39,446 nt of DNA from Gemmatimonadota bacterium (lineage in GTDB: Bacteria > Gemmatimonadota > Gemmatimonadetes > Gemmatimonadales > Gemmatimonadaceae): NCBI GenBank assembly GCA_031127095.1, contig JARIEX010000018.1:1-39446 (forward strand). Direction: 5' to 3'. The notes below the pieces were generated by a model. That model was given only the letters and a program-made list of their open reading frames with translations, had not been told where the DNA came from and did not search any database. The position numbers and the translations under genes are program-made. Shown one piece after another: positions 27,318 to 35,571 of the stretch (its first letter is position 1; each line of letters starts with the position of its first letter).

Positions 27318-29381
27318 ATGTCCAGACTGACCGTCCGCTCCGCCCGCGCCGCGTTGTTGGCCGCGCCCCTATGTGTCGCCGCCCTGCTGCCGGGCGATCT
27401 CGCCGCGCAGCCGGCACCGCCGAAAGACCGCCTCACGGTCGCCGACTATTTCAACTGGGAAGACGTGGCCGCACCGGCGATGTCTCCCGACGGCAAACAG
27501 ATCATCTACACGCGCACGTGGATTGATCAGCTCAACGATCGACGCGAGTCGTCGGTGTGGATCATGCATGCCGACGGCACCCGGAACCGCTTTCTGGTGA
27601 AGGGCTCCGATGCGAAGTGGTCACCGGACGGATCGCGGATCGCGTTCGTGGCGCCCGGCGAACCGGGTGGCGCGCAGATCTGGGTGCGGTACATGGACGC
27701 GGAAGGCGCCACCACGCAGGTCACGCGACTCACGGAGGCACCGGCCGACGTAGAATGGTCGCCCGACGGCAAGACGATCGGCTTCGGCATGCTGGTGCGC
27801 GGCACGGACACGTGGCGCATCGCCATGCCGGCGGCCCCGAAGGGTGCCAAGTGGACGGAGGCGCCGCGCGTGGTCACCAAAGTGAAGTACCGCGCCGACC
27901 GGCAGGGCTTCCTCGAAGACGGACTGCGTCAGCTGTTCACCGTGCCCGCCGACGGCGGCACGCCGAGTCAGGTCACCAGCGGTGACTGGGCCGCCAACGG
28001 CACCACGTGGATGCCCGATGGCAAGAGCTTCGTGTTCACGTCGCTGCGCACCCCCGACGCGGAATATGCGTGGCGCCAGAGCGACATCTACAAGGTCGAC
28101 ATCGCGAGCGGTGCCGTGACGGCGCTCACCACGCGCAACGGCCCGGACAACGCGCCGGTCCCGTCGCCCGATGGCCGTTTCATTGCGTACACCGGCTATG
28201 ACAGCACCGACGCCACGTGGAAAGACGCCACGATGTACGTGATGGATGCCGATGGCCGGAACGCCCGCGCGCTCACCGAAAAGCTGGACCGGTCGCCCAG
28301 CGGCATGCTCTGGGCCCCCGATGCGAGCGGCGTGTACTTCAACGTCGAGAACGAAGGGTCACGCAACCTGTATTTCGTCTCGCTCAAGGGCGAGGTCCGG
28401 GTGGTGACCAAGGGCGCGCACGTGCTCACCGTGAGCGACATCAACAAGAATTTCATGGCCGTTGGCGTGGCGACATCGCCCACGAAGCCGAACGACATCG
28501 TGACCTTCGATGTGCGCACACCGGCCATCAAGCAGCTCACCGACGTGAACGGCGACGTGCTGGCCGGCAAGAAGCTCGCGACGACGGAAGAGGTGTGGTA
28601 CACCTCCTTGGATGGCTACCGCATTCAGGGATGGATCGTGAAGCCGGCCGACTTCGACGCGAAGAAGAAGTACCCGATGATGCTCGAGATTCACGGTGGC
28701 CCGCACTCGATGTACAACGTGGGCTTCAATTTCGCGCGCCAGGACCACGCGGCGAACGGGTTCGTGATGCTGTACACGAACCCGCGCGGCTCCACGGGGT
28801 ACGGATCGGCGTTCGGGAACGCGATCAAGAATGCGTATCCCGGCAAGGACTACAACGATCTCATGGCTGGTGTCGATACCGTGGTGAACCGCGGTTTCAT
28901 CGACACCAACCGCTTGTACGTGTTCGGCTGCTCGGGCGGCGGCGTGCTGACGGCGTGGACCGTGGGACACACCGACCGCTTCGCGGCCGCCGCGTCGCAG
29001 TGCCCCGTGATCAACTGGCTGAGCTTTGTGGGGACCACGGACGGGTCCAGCTGGTACTACAACTTCGCGAAGTATCCGTGGGACGATCCCAGCGAGCATC
29101 TCGCACGGTCGCCGCTCATGTCGGTGGGCAACGTCAAGACGCCGACGATGCTCATGACCGGCGTCAACGACCTGCGCACGCCGATCAGCCAGACGGAAGA
29201 GTTCTATGAAGCCCTCAAGGTCCGAAAGGTCCCCACGGCGATGATCCGCTTCAACAACGAATGGCACGGGACCAGCTCGACGCCGTCCAACTTCATCCGC
29301 ACCCAGCTGTATCTGCGCAGCTGGTTCGACAAGTATCAAGCGCCGCCCAAGGGCGCCCGCGTCACGCAGGATCAGCCCTGA
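27318..29381 (+). CDS. Exported S9-family prolyl oligopeptidase-type serine peptidase
   Basis: 687 aa. A signal peptide ends DLAAQP. Residues about 40-420 are a beta-propeller with repeated PDGK/PDGS blades (MSPDGKQIIYTR, WSPDGSRIAFV, WMPDGKSFVFTS). The C-terminal alpha/beta-hydrolase carries HGGPHSMY, nucleophile Ser539 in GCSGGG, Asp618 in GVNDLRTP and His650 in EWHGT. The group (acylaminoacyl-/dipeptidyl-peptidase-like) removes dipeptides or acyl-amino acids from short peptides, here in the periplasm or outside. AGGA lies about 6 nt before the ATG at 27318; a longer frame upstream runs through the terminator and is not used. A 13-bp-stem hairpin follows. Confidence 0.95.
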   Translation: MSRLTVRSARAALLAAPLCVAALLPGDLAAQPAPPKDRLTVADYFNWEDVAAPAMSPDGKQIIYTRTWIDQLNDRRESSVWIMHADGTRNRFLVKGSDAKWSPDGSRIAFVAPGEPGGAQIWVRYMDAEGATTQVTRLTEAPADVEWSPDGKTIGFGMLVRGTDTWRIAMPAAPKGAKWTEAPRVVTKVKYRADRQGFLEDGLRQLFTVPADGGTPSQVTSGDWAANGTTWMPDGKSFVFTSLRTPDAEYAWRQSDIYKVDIASGAVTALTTRNGPDNAPVPSPDGRFIAYTGYDSTDATWKDATMYVMDADGRNARALTEKLDRSPSGMLWAPDASGVYFNVENEGSRNLYFVSLKGEVRVVTKGAHVLTVSDINKNFMAVGVATSPTKPNDIVTFDVRTPAIKQLTDVNGDVLAGKKLATTEEVWYTSLDGYRIQGWIVKPADFDAKKKYPMMLEIHGGPHSMYNVGFNFARQDHAANGFVMLYTNPRGSTGYGSAFGNAIKNAYPGKDYNDLMAGVDTVVNRGFIDTNRLYVFGCSGGGVLTAWTVGHTDRFAAAASQCPVINWLSFVGTTDGSSWYYNFAKYPWDDPSEHLARSPLMSVGNVKTPTMLMTGVNDLRTPISQTEEFYEALKVRKVPTAMIRFNNEWHGTSSTPSNFIRTQLYLRSWFDKYQAPPKGARVTQDQP

Positions 29382-29387
29382 CGTCGG

Positions 29388-29419
29388 CGGGCCATCCGCC
29401 GGCCGCGGCGGATGGCCCG
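29388..29419 (+). terminator. Hairpin after the S9 peptidase gene
   Basis: GGGCCATCCGCC / GGCGGATGGCCC plus an outer C-G pair: 13-bp perfect stem, 6-nt loop, beginning 7 nt after the stop codon. No immediate T-tract, although TTTTT occurs 44 nt later (29464-29468). Confidence 0.7.
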
Positions 29420-29500
29420 GCACGTGACCCGCGACACTTTCTTGCGGGCCGCGTGCCCGGTACGTTTTTGCTGCCGTTCTCCCTCACGACAACCAACACC

Positions 29501-30445
29501 ATGCCCCGTTTCCTCGCACGCTCGCTCACCACGGCCACGCTGGCCGCCGCCGTTCTGCTCACGGCCTGCACTGACACCGAGGCCCGCGCCCGCGCAGATT
29601 CGCTCTCGGTGGCACTGGCCAGTGCGAGCGCCGAGCGCGATTCGCTCCAGGGGCTGATGCAGGGCAGCACGGCCGACAAGGACCGGGCGCTGGCGCAGGT
29701 TGTCGAAGCCTCCAAGTTCGCCGACGACGTGGACGCGGAACTGCGCAAGGTGCGCGGCCTGTCGTCGAAGGTCGGTGTCACGAAGAGCGATGAATCGGGG
29801 AAGACCGAGGCGGCAGCGGCGCAGAAGGATATTCTCGATCGCCTGTCGCAGATGCGTCAGCGTCTCGCCGCCCGGCAGCGTCAGGTGCAGGCGCAGCTCG
29901 ACACGCTGAAGTCGATGCGCGCCGACTCCAGCATGACCGCCACGCTGCTGGCCGATCTCAACGGCCGGCTTGCCACGCGGGACAAGGAGATCGCCGCCTT
30001 CCAGGACGAAGTGCGGGCACTGCAGTCCAAGAATGCACAGCTGACGGCCGAGAAGTCGGTGCTCACGGACACCGTGAAGGCGATGGACGTGCGGGAGAAC
30101 CGTGTCTTCTACCTGGTCGGTTCGCGCCGCCAGCTGCTGGCCGACAAGGTGGTCACGGAAGAGGGTGGCTCGCGCGGCCTGCTCATCGTGAAACTCGGCA
30201 AGTCGCTGGTGCCGGCGCGTTCTCTCGACGAGACGCGCTTCACGCGCGCCGACCGCCGTGAAGTGCTCACCATTCCCCTGCCCCGCAGCGATCGTCCGTA
30301 TCGCATCGTGTCGCGGCACGATCTGGCGCTCATCGAAGTGGCCAAGAAGGAAAAGGACGGCGCCTTCCGGGGCGAGAGCATCCGCATCACCGACCCGGTG
30401 AAGTTCTGGGCCGCCTCCCGCTATCTGATCATCGCCGAGAAGTAG
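29501..30445 (+). CDS. Coiled-coil lipoprotein of unknown function
   Basis: 314 aa from the ATG at 29501. The lipobox VLLTAC puts the lipidated Cys at 23. Residues about 30-200 are heptad-rich coiled coil (for example LDRLSQMRQRLAARQRQVQAQL, split as LSQMRQRLAARQ). The C-terminal 110 residues form a compact domain beginning ENRVFYLVGSRRQLLADKVV and ending FWAASRYLIIAEK. Proteins of this layout occur widely in Gemmatimonadota and Bacteroidota; I know no biochemical role. It may hold the envelope or act in a complex through the coiled coil. TACGTT at 29461-29466 may be its -10. Confidence 0.82.
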   Translation: MPRFLARSLTTATLAAAVLLTACTDTEARARADSLSVALASASAERDSLQGLMQGSTADKDRALAQVVEASKFADDVDAELRKVRGLSSKVGVTKSDESGKTEAAAAQKDILDRLSQMRQRLAARQRQVQAQLDTLKSMRADSSMTATLLADLNGRLATRDKEIAAFQDEVRALQSKNAQLTAEKSVLTDTVKAMDVRENRVFYLVGSRRQLLADKVVTEEGGSRGLLIVKLGKSLVPARSLDETRFTRADRREVLTIPLPRSDRPYRIVSRHDLALIEVAKKEKDGAFRGESIRITDPVKFWAASRYLIIAEK

Positions 30446-30462
30446 TCAGCAGCGGACGCCCG

Positions 30463-30912
30463 TCAGACGTGCGGCAGTTCCCGGTCACCCATGTCGCCGC
30501 CCTCGCGATGCCACACCAGCTCCTCCGGCGAGAGCGGCCGGATGGCCAGATCGACCGCCAGCCAGGTGGTCTTGGCAAAGGGATAGCAGAGCACACACCC
30601 CGAGAGCATTAGAAACGCCGTGACGTAGGTGATCAGGTCCCAGGGCGGATCGGGCCACGTGACGTACACGAAGCCACACACGCAGAAGAACAGAATGAGT
30701 TCGACCGCGATCAGATTGAACAGATAGGCGCCGACGAAGTAGTCCTTCTCGCCGCGCTCGAGACGGATGCCGCAGCTGGGGCACCGCTCCGCGAGTTCGA
30801 AGAACGACGTGAAGATCCCGCGGCCGCCACAGTGCGGACAGCGCAGGCGCAGCGCACGGACCATCAGTTGCGTGATCGACGGGTGCGCCACCGTCGCGTC
30901 GGGAGCCTTCAT
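30463..30912 (-). CDS. DUF983-family zinc-ribbon membrane protein
   Basis: 149 aa. An N-terminal zinc ribbon has Cys25/Cys28 (CPHC) and Cys44/Cys47 (CPSC), followed by the DUF983 phrase ERGEKDYFVGAYLFNL and two or three membrane helices (about 57-78, 88-110). Family members are small cytoplasmic-membrane proteins, some placed near cytochrome oxidase genes in proteobacteria; function unknown. The ATG overlaps the stop of the upstream hydrolase gene by 4 bp in the ATGA arrangement, so both are one transcript. Confidence 0.88.
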   Translation of the reverse strand: MKAPDATVAHPSITQLMVRALRLRCPHCGGRGIFTSFFELAERCPSCGIRLERGEKDYFVGAYLFNLIAVELILFFCVCGFVYVTWPDPPWDLITYVTAFLMLSGCVLCYPFAKTTWLAVDLAIRPLSPEELVWHREGGDMGDRELPHV

Positions 30913-32027
30913 CGCTGCGGCAACGCGGCGAGGAAGGCGCTGAGGTATCCGCCCCACACGAGTGGCGCGGAATGGGTGCTGTGCCCGCGCGTCTGCGGCG
31001 ACAGCGGAATGAGGATGAACTTCGTGCGCGGCATCATCGCCGCATACCGCTCGGCGATGCCGAGCTCCGGCGGGTTCACGGTATCGTCGGCTGAATTGAT
31101 ATAGAGCGCTGGTGCGGTGATGCGCGTCACAAAGGGCGACGGGTCGTAGTCACGGGACGCGTCGAACTGGTACAGAAAATCATTGGCGTCCGTGGTGGCC
31201 ATGCGCGCGTCGAGGTAGGCGCGTACCACGCTGTCGGCCTTGTCGCGCGTTGGCCCCTGCTGCTGCTGAATCACGGGAGCACTCGACATGATGAACAGCA
31301 TCATCAGGGCGCTCCGCAATCCTGTCGGCGTGCTCGTGTACTCACCCCCCTGCCACGCCGGATCGTTGCGGATCGCATCCATGGCCATGGTGCGGATCAT
31401 GCGGTTGCGTCCCGCGATCGGGACCGGCGCGCAGGCGAAGGGTGCGAGCCCGTCCATGAAGTCGGGGTAGGTGTATCCCCACACCCATCCCTGCATACAC
31501 CCCAACGACGTGCCCATGAGCAGGCGCAGGTGGTTGACCTTGAGGTGTTCCGTCAGCAGCCGGTACTGCGCGGTGACCATGTCGTCGTACGTGTACTTCG
31601 GAAACCGGGCATGCAGCCCGTCGCTGGGCTTGCTGGAGCCACCGTGGCCGATGCCGTCCGGCAGCACGATGAAGTACTGCGCGCTGTCCAACAGCTTCCC
31701 CGGTCCGAACAGTTCGCCGGCGTACCCGGTGGACATGAAGCTGCGCCCCGTCCCCCCCGTGCCGTGCAGGATCATGACGGCGTTCCGCACCACCCCCTTG
31801 GCGTCTCGCCGGGGCGTGCCAAGCGTGGTGTAGTGGAGCCGCAGTTCGGGCAGGCGTTCGCCCGAACGGAACGGGAAATCACGCACCACGAAGTCGCCTT
31901 GTAGCCCCGCACCGGCCCAGCCGGCGGTTGGGGGAGCGGCCTGGGCTGACCCGGTCGACGCGGTAACGGCTGAGCTCGCATACGCCAGCGAGCTGAGCAA
32001 CATCCGGAGAACTAGCGCTCGTCTCAT
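30909..32027 (-). CDS. Exported alpha/beta hydrolase, MetX (homoserine acyltransferase)-like
   Basis: 372 aa from the ATG at 32027; ATG 32003 is an alternative. A signal peptide ends GSAQAAP, which real MetX enzymes lack, so this is a periplasmic or outer relative. Fold markers: LHYTTLGTP, LHGTGGTG (oxyanion), PDGIGHGGSSKPSDGL, nucleophile Ser174 in MGTSLGCMQGW, Asp314/315 in NSADDTVNP and His349 in RGHSTHS. MetX-like sequences of this type may act as esterases. There is no metY or Met biosynthesis neighbour. TACCTT lies 5 nt before the start. The DUF983 gene follows with a 4-bp overlap. Confidence 0.9.
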   Translation of the reverse strand: MRRALVLRMLLSSLAYASSAVTASTGSAQAAPPTAGWAGAGLQGDFVVRDFPFRSGERLPELRLHYTTLGTPRRDAKGVVRNAVMILHGTGGTGRSFMSTGYAGELFGPGKLLDSAQYFIVLPDGIGHGGSSKPSDGLHARFPKYTYDDMVTAQYRLLTEHLKVNHLRLLMGTSLGCMQGWVWGYTYPDFMDGLAPFACAPVPIAGRNRMIRTMAMDAIRNDPAWQGGEYTSTPTGLRSALMMLFIMSSAPVIQQQQGPTRDKADSVVRAYLDARMATTDANDFLYQFDASRDYDPSPFVTRITAPALYINSADDTVNPPELGIAERYAAMMPRTKFILIPLSPQTRGHSTHSAPLVWGGYLSAFLAALPQR

Positions 32028-32032
32028 ACTGC

Positions 32033-32038
32033 AAGGTA
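32033..32038 (-). promoter_or_regulatory. Candidate -10 hexamer of the alpha/beta hydrolase gene
   Basis: TACCTT on the minus strand, 5 nt before the ATG at 32027. No ribosome binding site is present, so a leaderless start is possible. The remaining divergent gap to the kinase gene shows nothing else definite. Confidence 0.35.
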
Positions 32039-32169
32039 ACAGACTCGACGGCGCACGCGCAGACCGGGGCGACGGGCTGGTGTGGGTGGTAGCTTTCAGG
32101 AGCTCAGCGGACCGCGACGCCGTCGTCCCCTGCTTGTTCATCACCGTTCGATCTCTTGCATCGGAATTC

Positions 32170-33630
32170 GTGGACGTGCGCAGGGTGTGCCCCCAGTGCG
32201 GGATCGAATACGACCAGTCGGTCGCGTTTTGTGCCAAGGACGGCACATCGCTGGTGTCCCCGACCACGCAGTCCGACCTCGTCGGTCACGTCGTCGGTGG
32301 CCGGTATCGCGTGGTCGCGAAGCTGGGTGAGGGCGGCATGGGCCAGGTGTATCTGGCTGAGCATGTGCGCATGAAGCGCAAGAGCGCCATCAAGATCATG
32401 CGACCGGCGCTCGTAGGAGACGCGGACGCGCTGCAGCGCTTCACACGCGAAGCGGAGAACGCCAGCAAGATCTCCCACCCGAATGTCGCGTCCATTTTCG
32501 ATTTCGGCGAAACGGACGACGGCCTCGTGTATCTCGCGATGGAGTTCGTGGACGGCGAGGCGCTCTCGGCCACGCTCAAGCGGGAAGTGGCCATGCATCC
32601 CGTGGTGGCGGCCGACATCGTCGGTCAGGCGGCCAATGCGCTGCAAGCGGCGCACGAACTCGGCATCCTGCATCGCGATTTCAAGCCCGACAACCTGATG
32701 CTGTCGAAGCGGACCGACGGCACCTTCGTCGTCAAACTGGTCGATTTCGGCATCGCGCGCACGATGGAGCGTGGCACGCAGCAGGTGACGCGCACCGGGT
32801 TCGCCGTGGGCACACCGGAGTTCATGTCCCCCGAACAGCTCGCGGGCGACGTGCTCGACGGCCGGTCCGACCAGTACTCGTTGGCGCTCGTGGCTTTCAT
32901 TACGCTCACGGGGCACGATGCCTTCGCCAACTCGACATCGAAGGAATCGCTGATCGCACGGCTCACCAGCCGTCCGCGCCGCCTCGACGAAGTGCGCAGC
33001 GATCTCGACTGGCCCAGCTCACTGCAGGAGGTCTTCGACCGGGCACTGGCCCCGGACCCGGTGGACCGTTTCGAAACCGTGGCGGAGTTCGGCCTGACTC
33101 TGGGGTCGGCGGTCATGGAGATGACGCCGACGCAGACGGCGGAGATCTACCGGCACGCGCTGGGCCAGCGCATGGTGAGCGTGGCATCGCTCACGCCGAA
33201 CGACATGCGGCGCGTGGGCACGCCCGCCGCCGGCATGGCGACCAGCAAACTGCAAGCGTCCGCCCCACCGCCCAAACGGCGCGCCGATCCGGTCGGCGTG
33301 CGGCGGCGCCCCTCGGTCATGCCCTACGTGCTCCTGCTCGGCATCGCGACATGGGGCACGTGGTGGTACGGCGCGCAGCAGCCCGCCGGTACGGCGCGTG
33401 CCGCGTCCGACGCGATCGCGCACTACGCCGGTGCCGCACGTGCGCTGGTGCGCGGGGTGATCGACCGGACACCGGCATCGGCGGCGGCACCAGCGACCAC
33501 ACCGCCGCCGCCGGTGCGCCGTGCGACGACGAAACGACGGACCAACGCCACGCCCTCCGTGGCCGATACGAGCGCGCCCCCCCCGCCGGACACCAACCAA
33601 GCCTCGGCCGACAGCCTGATCCCCCAATAA
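32170..33630 (+). CDS. Membrane-anchored Ser/Thr protein kinase with N-terminal zinc ribbon
   Basis: 486 aa from GTG at 32170; the open frame continues upstream to 32080, but the zinc ribbon starts here. Residues 7-24 form a ribbon (CPQC and FCAKDG). The Hanks-type kinase domain spans about 46-310: GEGGMG loop, Lys75 in AIKIM, HRDFKPDN with Asp170, DFG Asp192, and GTPEFMSPEQ. After a linker comes one membrane helix (about 383-400) and a Pro/Thr-rich external tail of about 85 aa without PASTA repeats. All catalytic residues are present, so it should be active. It phosphorylates Ser/Thr of unknown targets. The DUF1028 gene follows 7 bp downstream. Confidence 0.93.
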   Translation: MDVRRVCPQCGIEYDQSVAFCAKDGTSLVSPTTQSDLVGHVVGGRYRVVAKLGEGGMGQVYLAEHVRMKRKSAIKIMRPALVGDADALQRFTREAENASKISHPNVASIFDFGETDDGLVYLAMEFVDGEALSATLKREVAMHPVVAADIVGQAANALQAAHELGILHRDFKPDNLMLSKRTDGTFVVKLVDFGIARTMERGTQQVTRTGFAVGTPEFMSPEQLAGDVLDGRSDQYSLALVAFITLTGHDAFANSTSKESLIARLTSRPRRLDEVRSDLDWPSSLQEVFDRALAPDPVDRFETVAEFGLTLGSAVMEMTPTQTAEIYRHALGQRMVSVASLTPNDMRRVGTPAAGMATSKLQASAPPPKRRADPVGVRRRPSVMPYVLLLGIATWGTWWYGAQQPAGTARAASDAIAHYAGAARALVRGVIDRTPASAAAPATTPPPPVRRATTKRRTNATPSVADTSAPPPPDTNQASADSLIPQ

Positions 33631-33637
33631 CGTGACC

Positions 33638-34432
33638 ATGCCAACACTGCGTTCCTCCACTCGAACGGTCGTCGCTGCCCTCGCCCTGTTGTGCGGCCTG
33701 TCCCTGTCCGCCGCGCCGCGCGCGGGCGCACAGGGGGGCGGGTTCACCACCACGCCGCCCCTCCCGTGGCCCCCTGTGGCCACGTTCTCCATTCTGGGCT
33801 ACGACCCGGCCACCGGCGAAGTAGGCGGCGCGGTGCAGTCCCGTGTGTTTTCCGTGGGCAACGGCGTGCTCTGGGCCGAAGCGGGAGTGGGCGCCGCCGC
33901 CACGCAGGCCATCGTGGACGTGAGCTACGGACCGCAGGCCATCGCCCTGCTGCGGCAAGGCGTGAAGCCGGCCGACGTGGTCACGCGCGTGTGGCAGAAC
34001 GATCCCGATCCCCGCCCGGCGGACTGGACGAAGCAAGGCCGCCAGTTCGCGGTGATCGATGCGCAGGGCAACGTGGCGGCGTACACAGGGCCCAAGGCCA
34101 CGGAGTGGGCCGGCGACAAGCAGGGGAAGTACTGCACCGCGCAGGGGAATATTCTGGCCAGCGCCGAGGTGGTGAACGCCATGGTGCAGGCCTTCGAAAG
34201 CACGACGGGCCATTTGTCGATGCGCCTGCAGGCGGCGCTCGAAGCGGGGCAGCTGGCTGGCGGCGACAAGCGCGGCATGCAGTCCGCCGCCATGCTCATC
34301 GTGAAAAAGGACGGCGGGGTGTGGCTGCACAACGATGTCGTGCTGCGCCTGCAGGTGGACGACAGCCCCGAGCCGATCAAGGAACTGCGACGTCTGGTGG
34401 AGAAGGCCGCGACCATGCGGCGACCGCGCTAA
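33638..34432 (+). CDS. Exported DUF1028-family protein
   Basis: 264 aa from the ATG at 33638 (a GTG two codons upstream is in frame). Sec signal ending AGAQGG. The DUF1028 core is evident: TFSILGYDPATGEVGGAVQSRVFSVG, WAEAGVGAAATQAIVDVSYG, AVIDAQGNVAAYTG, GNILASAEVVNAM and a terminal DGGVWLHNDVVLRLQVDD. The family has an Ntn-hydrolase-like fold and some members are fused to peptidoglycan-binding domains; the reaction is not established. It starts 7 bp after the kinase gene, and its TAA overlaps the next ATG by one base. Confidence 0.92.
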   Translation: MPTLRSSTRTVVAALALLCGLSLSAAPRAGAQGGGFTTTPPLPWPPVATFSILGYDPATGEVGGAVQSRVFSVGNGVLWAEAGVGAAATQAIVDVSYGPQAIALLRQGVKPADVVTRVWQNDPDPRPADWTKQGRQFAVIDAQGNVAAYTGPKATEWAGDKQGKYCTAQGNILASAEVVNAMVQAFESTTGHLSMRLQAALEAGQLAGGDKRGMQSAAMLIVKKDGGVWLHNDVVLRLQVDDSPEPIKELRRLVEKAATMRRPR

Positions 34433-35547
34433 TGCGGTGGCGATGCGTCGGTCGCGTGTCGGCGGCGCTTGGGTTGGTGCTCGCCGCGACGACGCCGCTC
34501 GCGGCACAGAGCACGATGCGGCCGCCAGCCGCGCTGCGCACCGAGTACGTGATTCTGGCGATCTCCGACGGCGTGCGCTGGCAGGAGGTGGTCCGTGGTG
34601 CCGACGCGGCGCTGATGGGGAAGGCCGGCAAAGTGTCGGACACGGCCGCGGTGCGGCGTGACTTCTGGCGCGACACCCCACAGGCGCGCCGCGAAACGCT
34701 GTTCCCGTTCCTCTGGGGAACGATGGCCACCCAGGGACAGCTGTTCGGCGACAGCGTGAGCGGCAGCGTGGCGCGCATCACCAACACGAAGAAGTTCTCG
34801 TATCCGGGCTACAGCGAGACTTTCACCGGCTTCGCCGATCCGCGCATCGACAGCAACAAACATCCGGCGAACGAGAACACCACCGTGTTCGAGTGGCTGC
34901 ACCGCGACGCCGCATTCGCGGGGCGTGTGGCGGCCTTCGGCACGTGGAACGCCTTCAGTCGCATCATCAACGCCGACCGCAGTGGCGTCCCCGTGTACGA
35001 CGGGTGGACGCGCGGGGTGGCCCCGTCCACGTCACCGCAGGCCGCCGTGCTGCGTGATCTCTACGCCACCACCACGCAGCTGTGGCCCGACGTGGCGCCT
35101 GATGCCCTGATGCAGCAGTCGCTGCTCGACTATCTGGGCTCGCACAATCCGCGCGTGCTCTTCGTGGGGTATGGCGAAACCGACGAATGGGCACACATGG
35201 GCCGGTACGACCTGTATCTGCGCTCGGGGCAGCAGATGGATGCGCATCTCGCGCAGCTCTGGGCGCGCGCGCAGGCCGATCCGCGCACGCGTGACAAGAC
35301 CACGATGATCGTCTCCACCGATCACGGCCGCGGATGGGGACGCGACTGGACGGATCATGGGGAGGATGTCGCCGGCGCCGAGTTCATCTGGACGGCGGTG
35401 ATCGGTCCGGACACGCCGGCGCGTGGCGTCCGCGCGCAAACCCCGGTACAGCAGGCGCAGGTGGCGGCCACCATCGCCGCCTTGCTGGGGCGGGATTGGC
35501 AAAAGGCGGAGCCGAAAGCGGCCCCGCCCTTGCCCATCTTCAAGTAG
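34432..35547 (+). CDS. Exported alkaline phosphatase-superfamily (sulfatase/phosphodiesterase-like) protein
   Basis: 371 aa. Signal peptide ending PLAAQS. Metal-site blocks of the superfamily: ILAISDGVRWQEV (first Asp), a nucleophile region around SYPGYSETFTG, LFVGYGETDEWAHMGRYD (Asp and His), and MIVSTDHGRG with a later DHGEDVAGAE. Such enzymes cleave phosphate or sulfate esters using two metals. The substrate is not evident; DGVRWQEV-type members are widespread in Gemmatimonadota and Bacteroidota. The ATG shares a base with the DUF1028 stop, and the three genes from 32170 form one unit. Confidence 0.9.
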   Translation: MRWRCVGRVSAALGLVLAATTPLAAQSTMRPPAALRTEYVILAISDGVRWQEVVRGADAALMGKAGKVSDTAAVRRDFWRDTPQARRETLFPFLWGTMATQGQLFGDSVSGSVARITNTKKFSYPGYSETFTGFADPRIDSNKHPANENTTVFEWLHRDAAFAGRVAAFGTWNAFSRIINADRSGVPVYDGWTRGVAPSTSPQAAVLRDLYATTTQLWPDVAPDALMQQSLLDYLGSHNPRVLFVGYGETDEWAHMGRYDLYLRSGQQMDAHLAQLWARAQADPRTRDKTTMIVSTDHGRGWGRDWTDHGEDVAGAEFIWTAVIGPDTPARGVRAQTPVQQAQVAATIAALLGRDWQKAEPKAAPPLPIFK

Positions 35548-35571
35548 CGCCGCCTACACGGCGCGGGTGAT

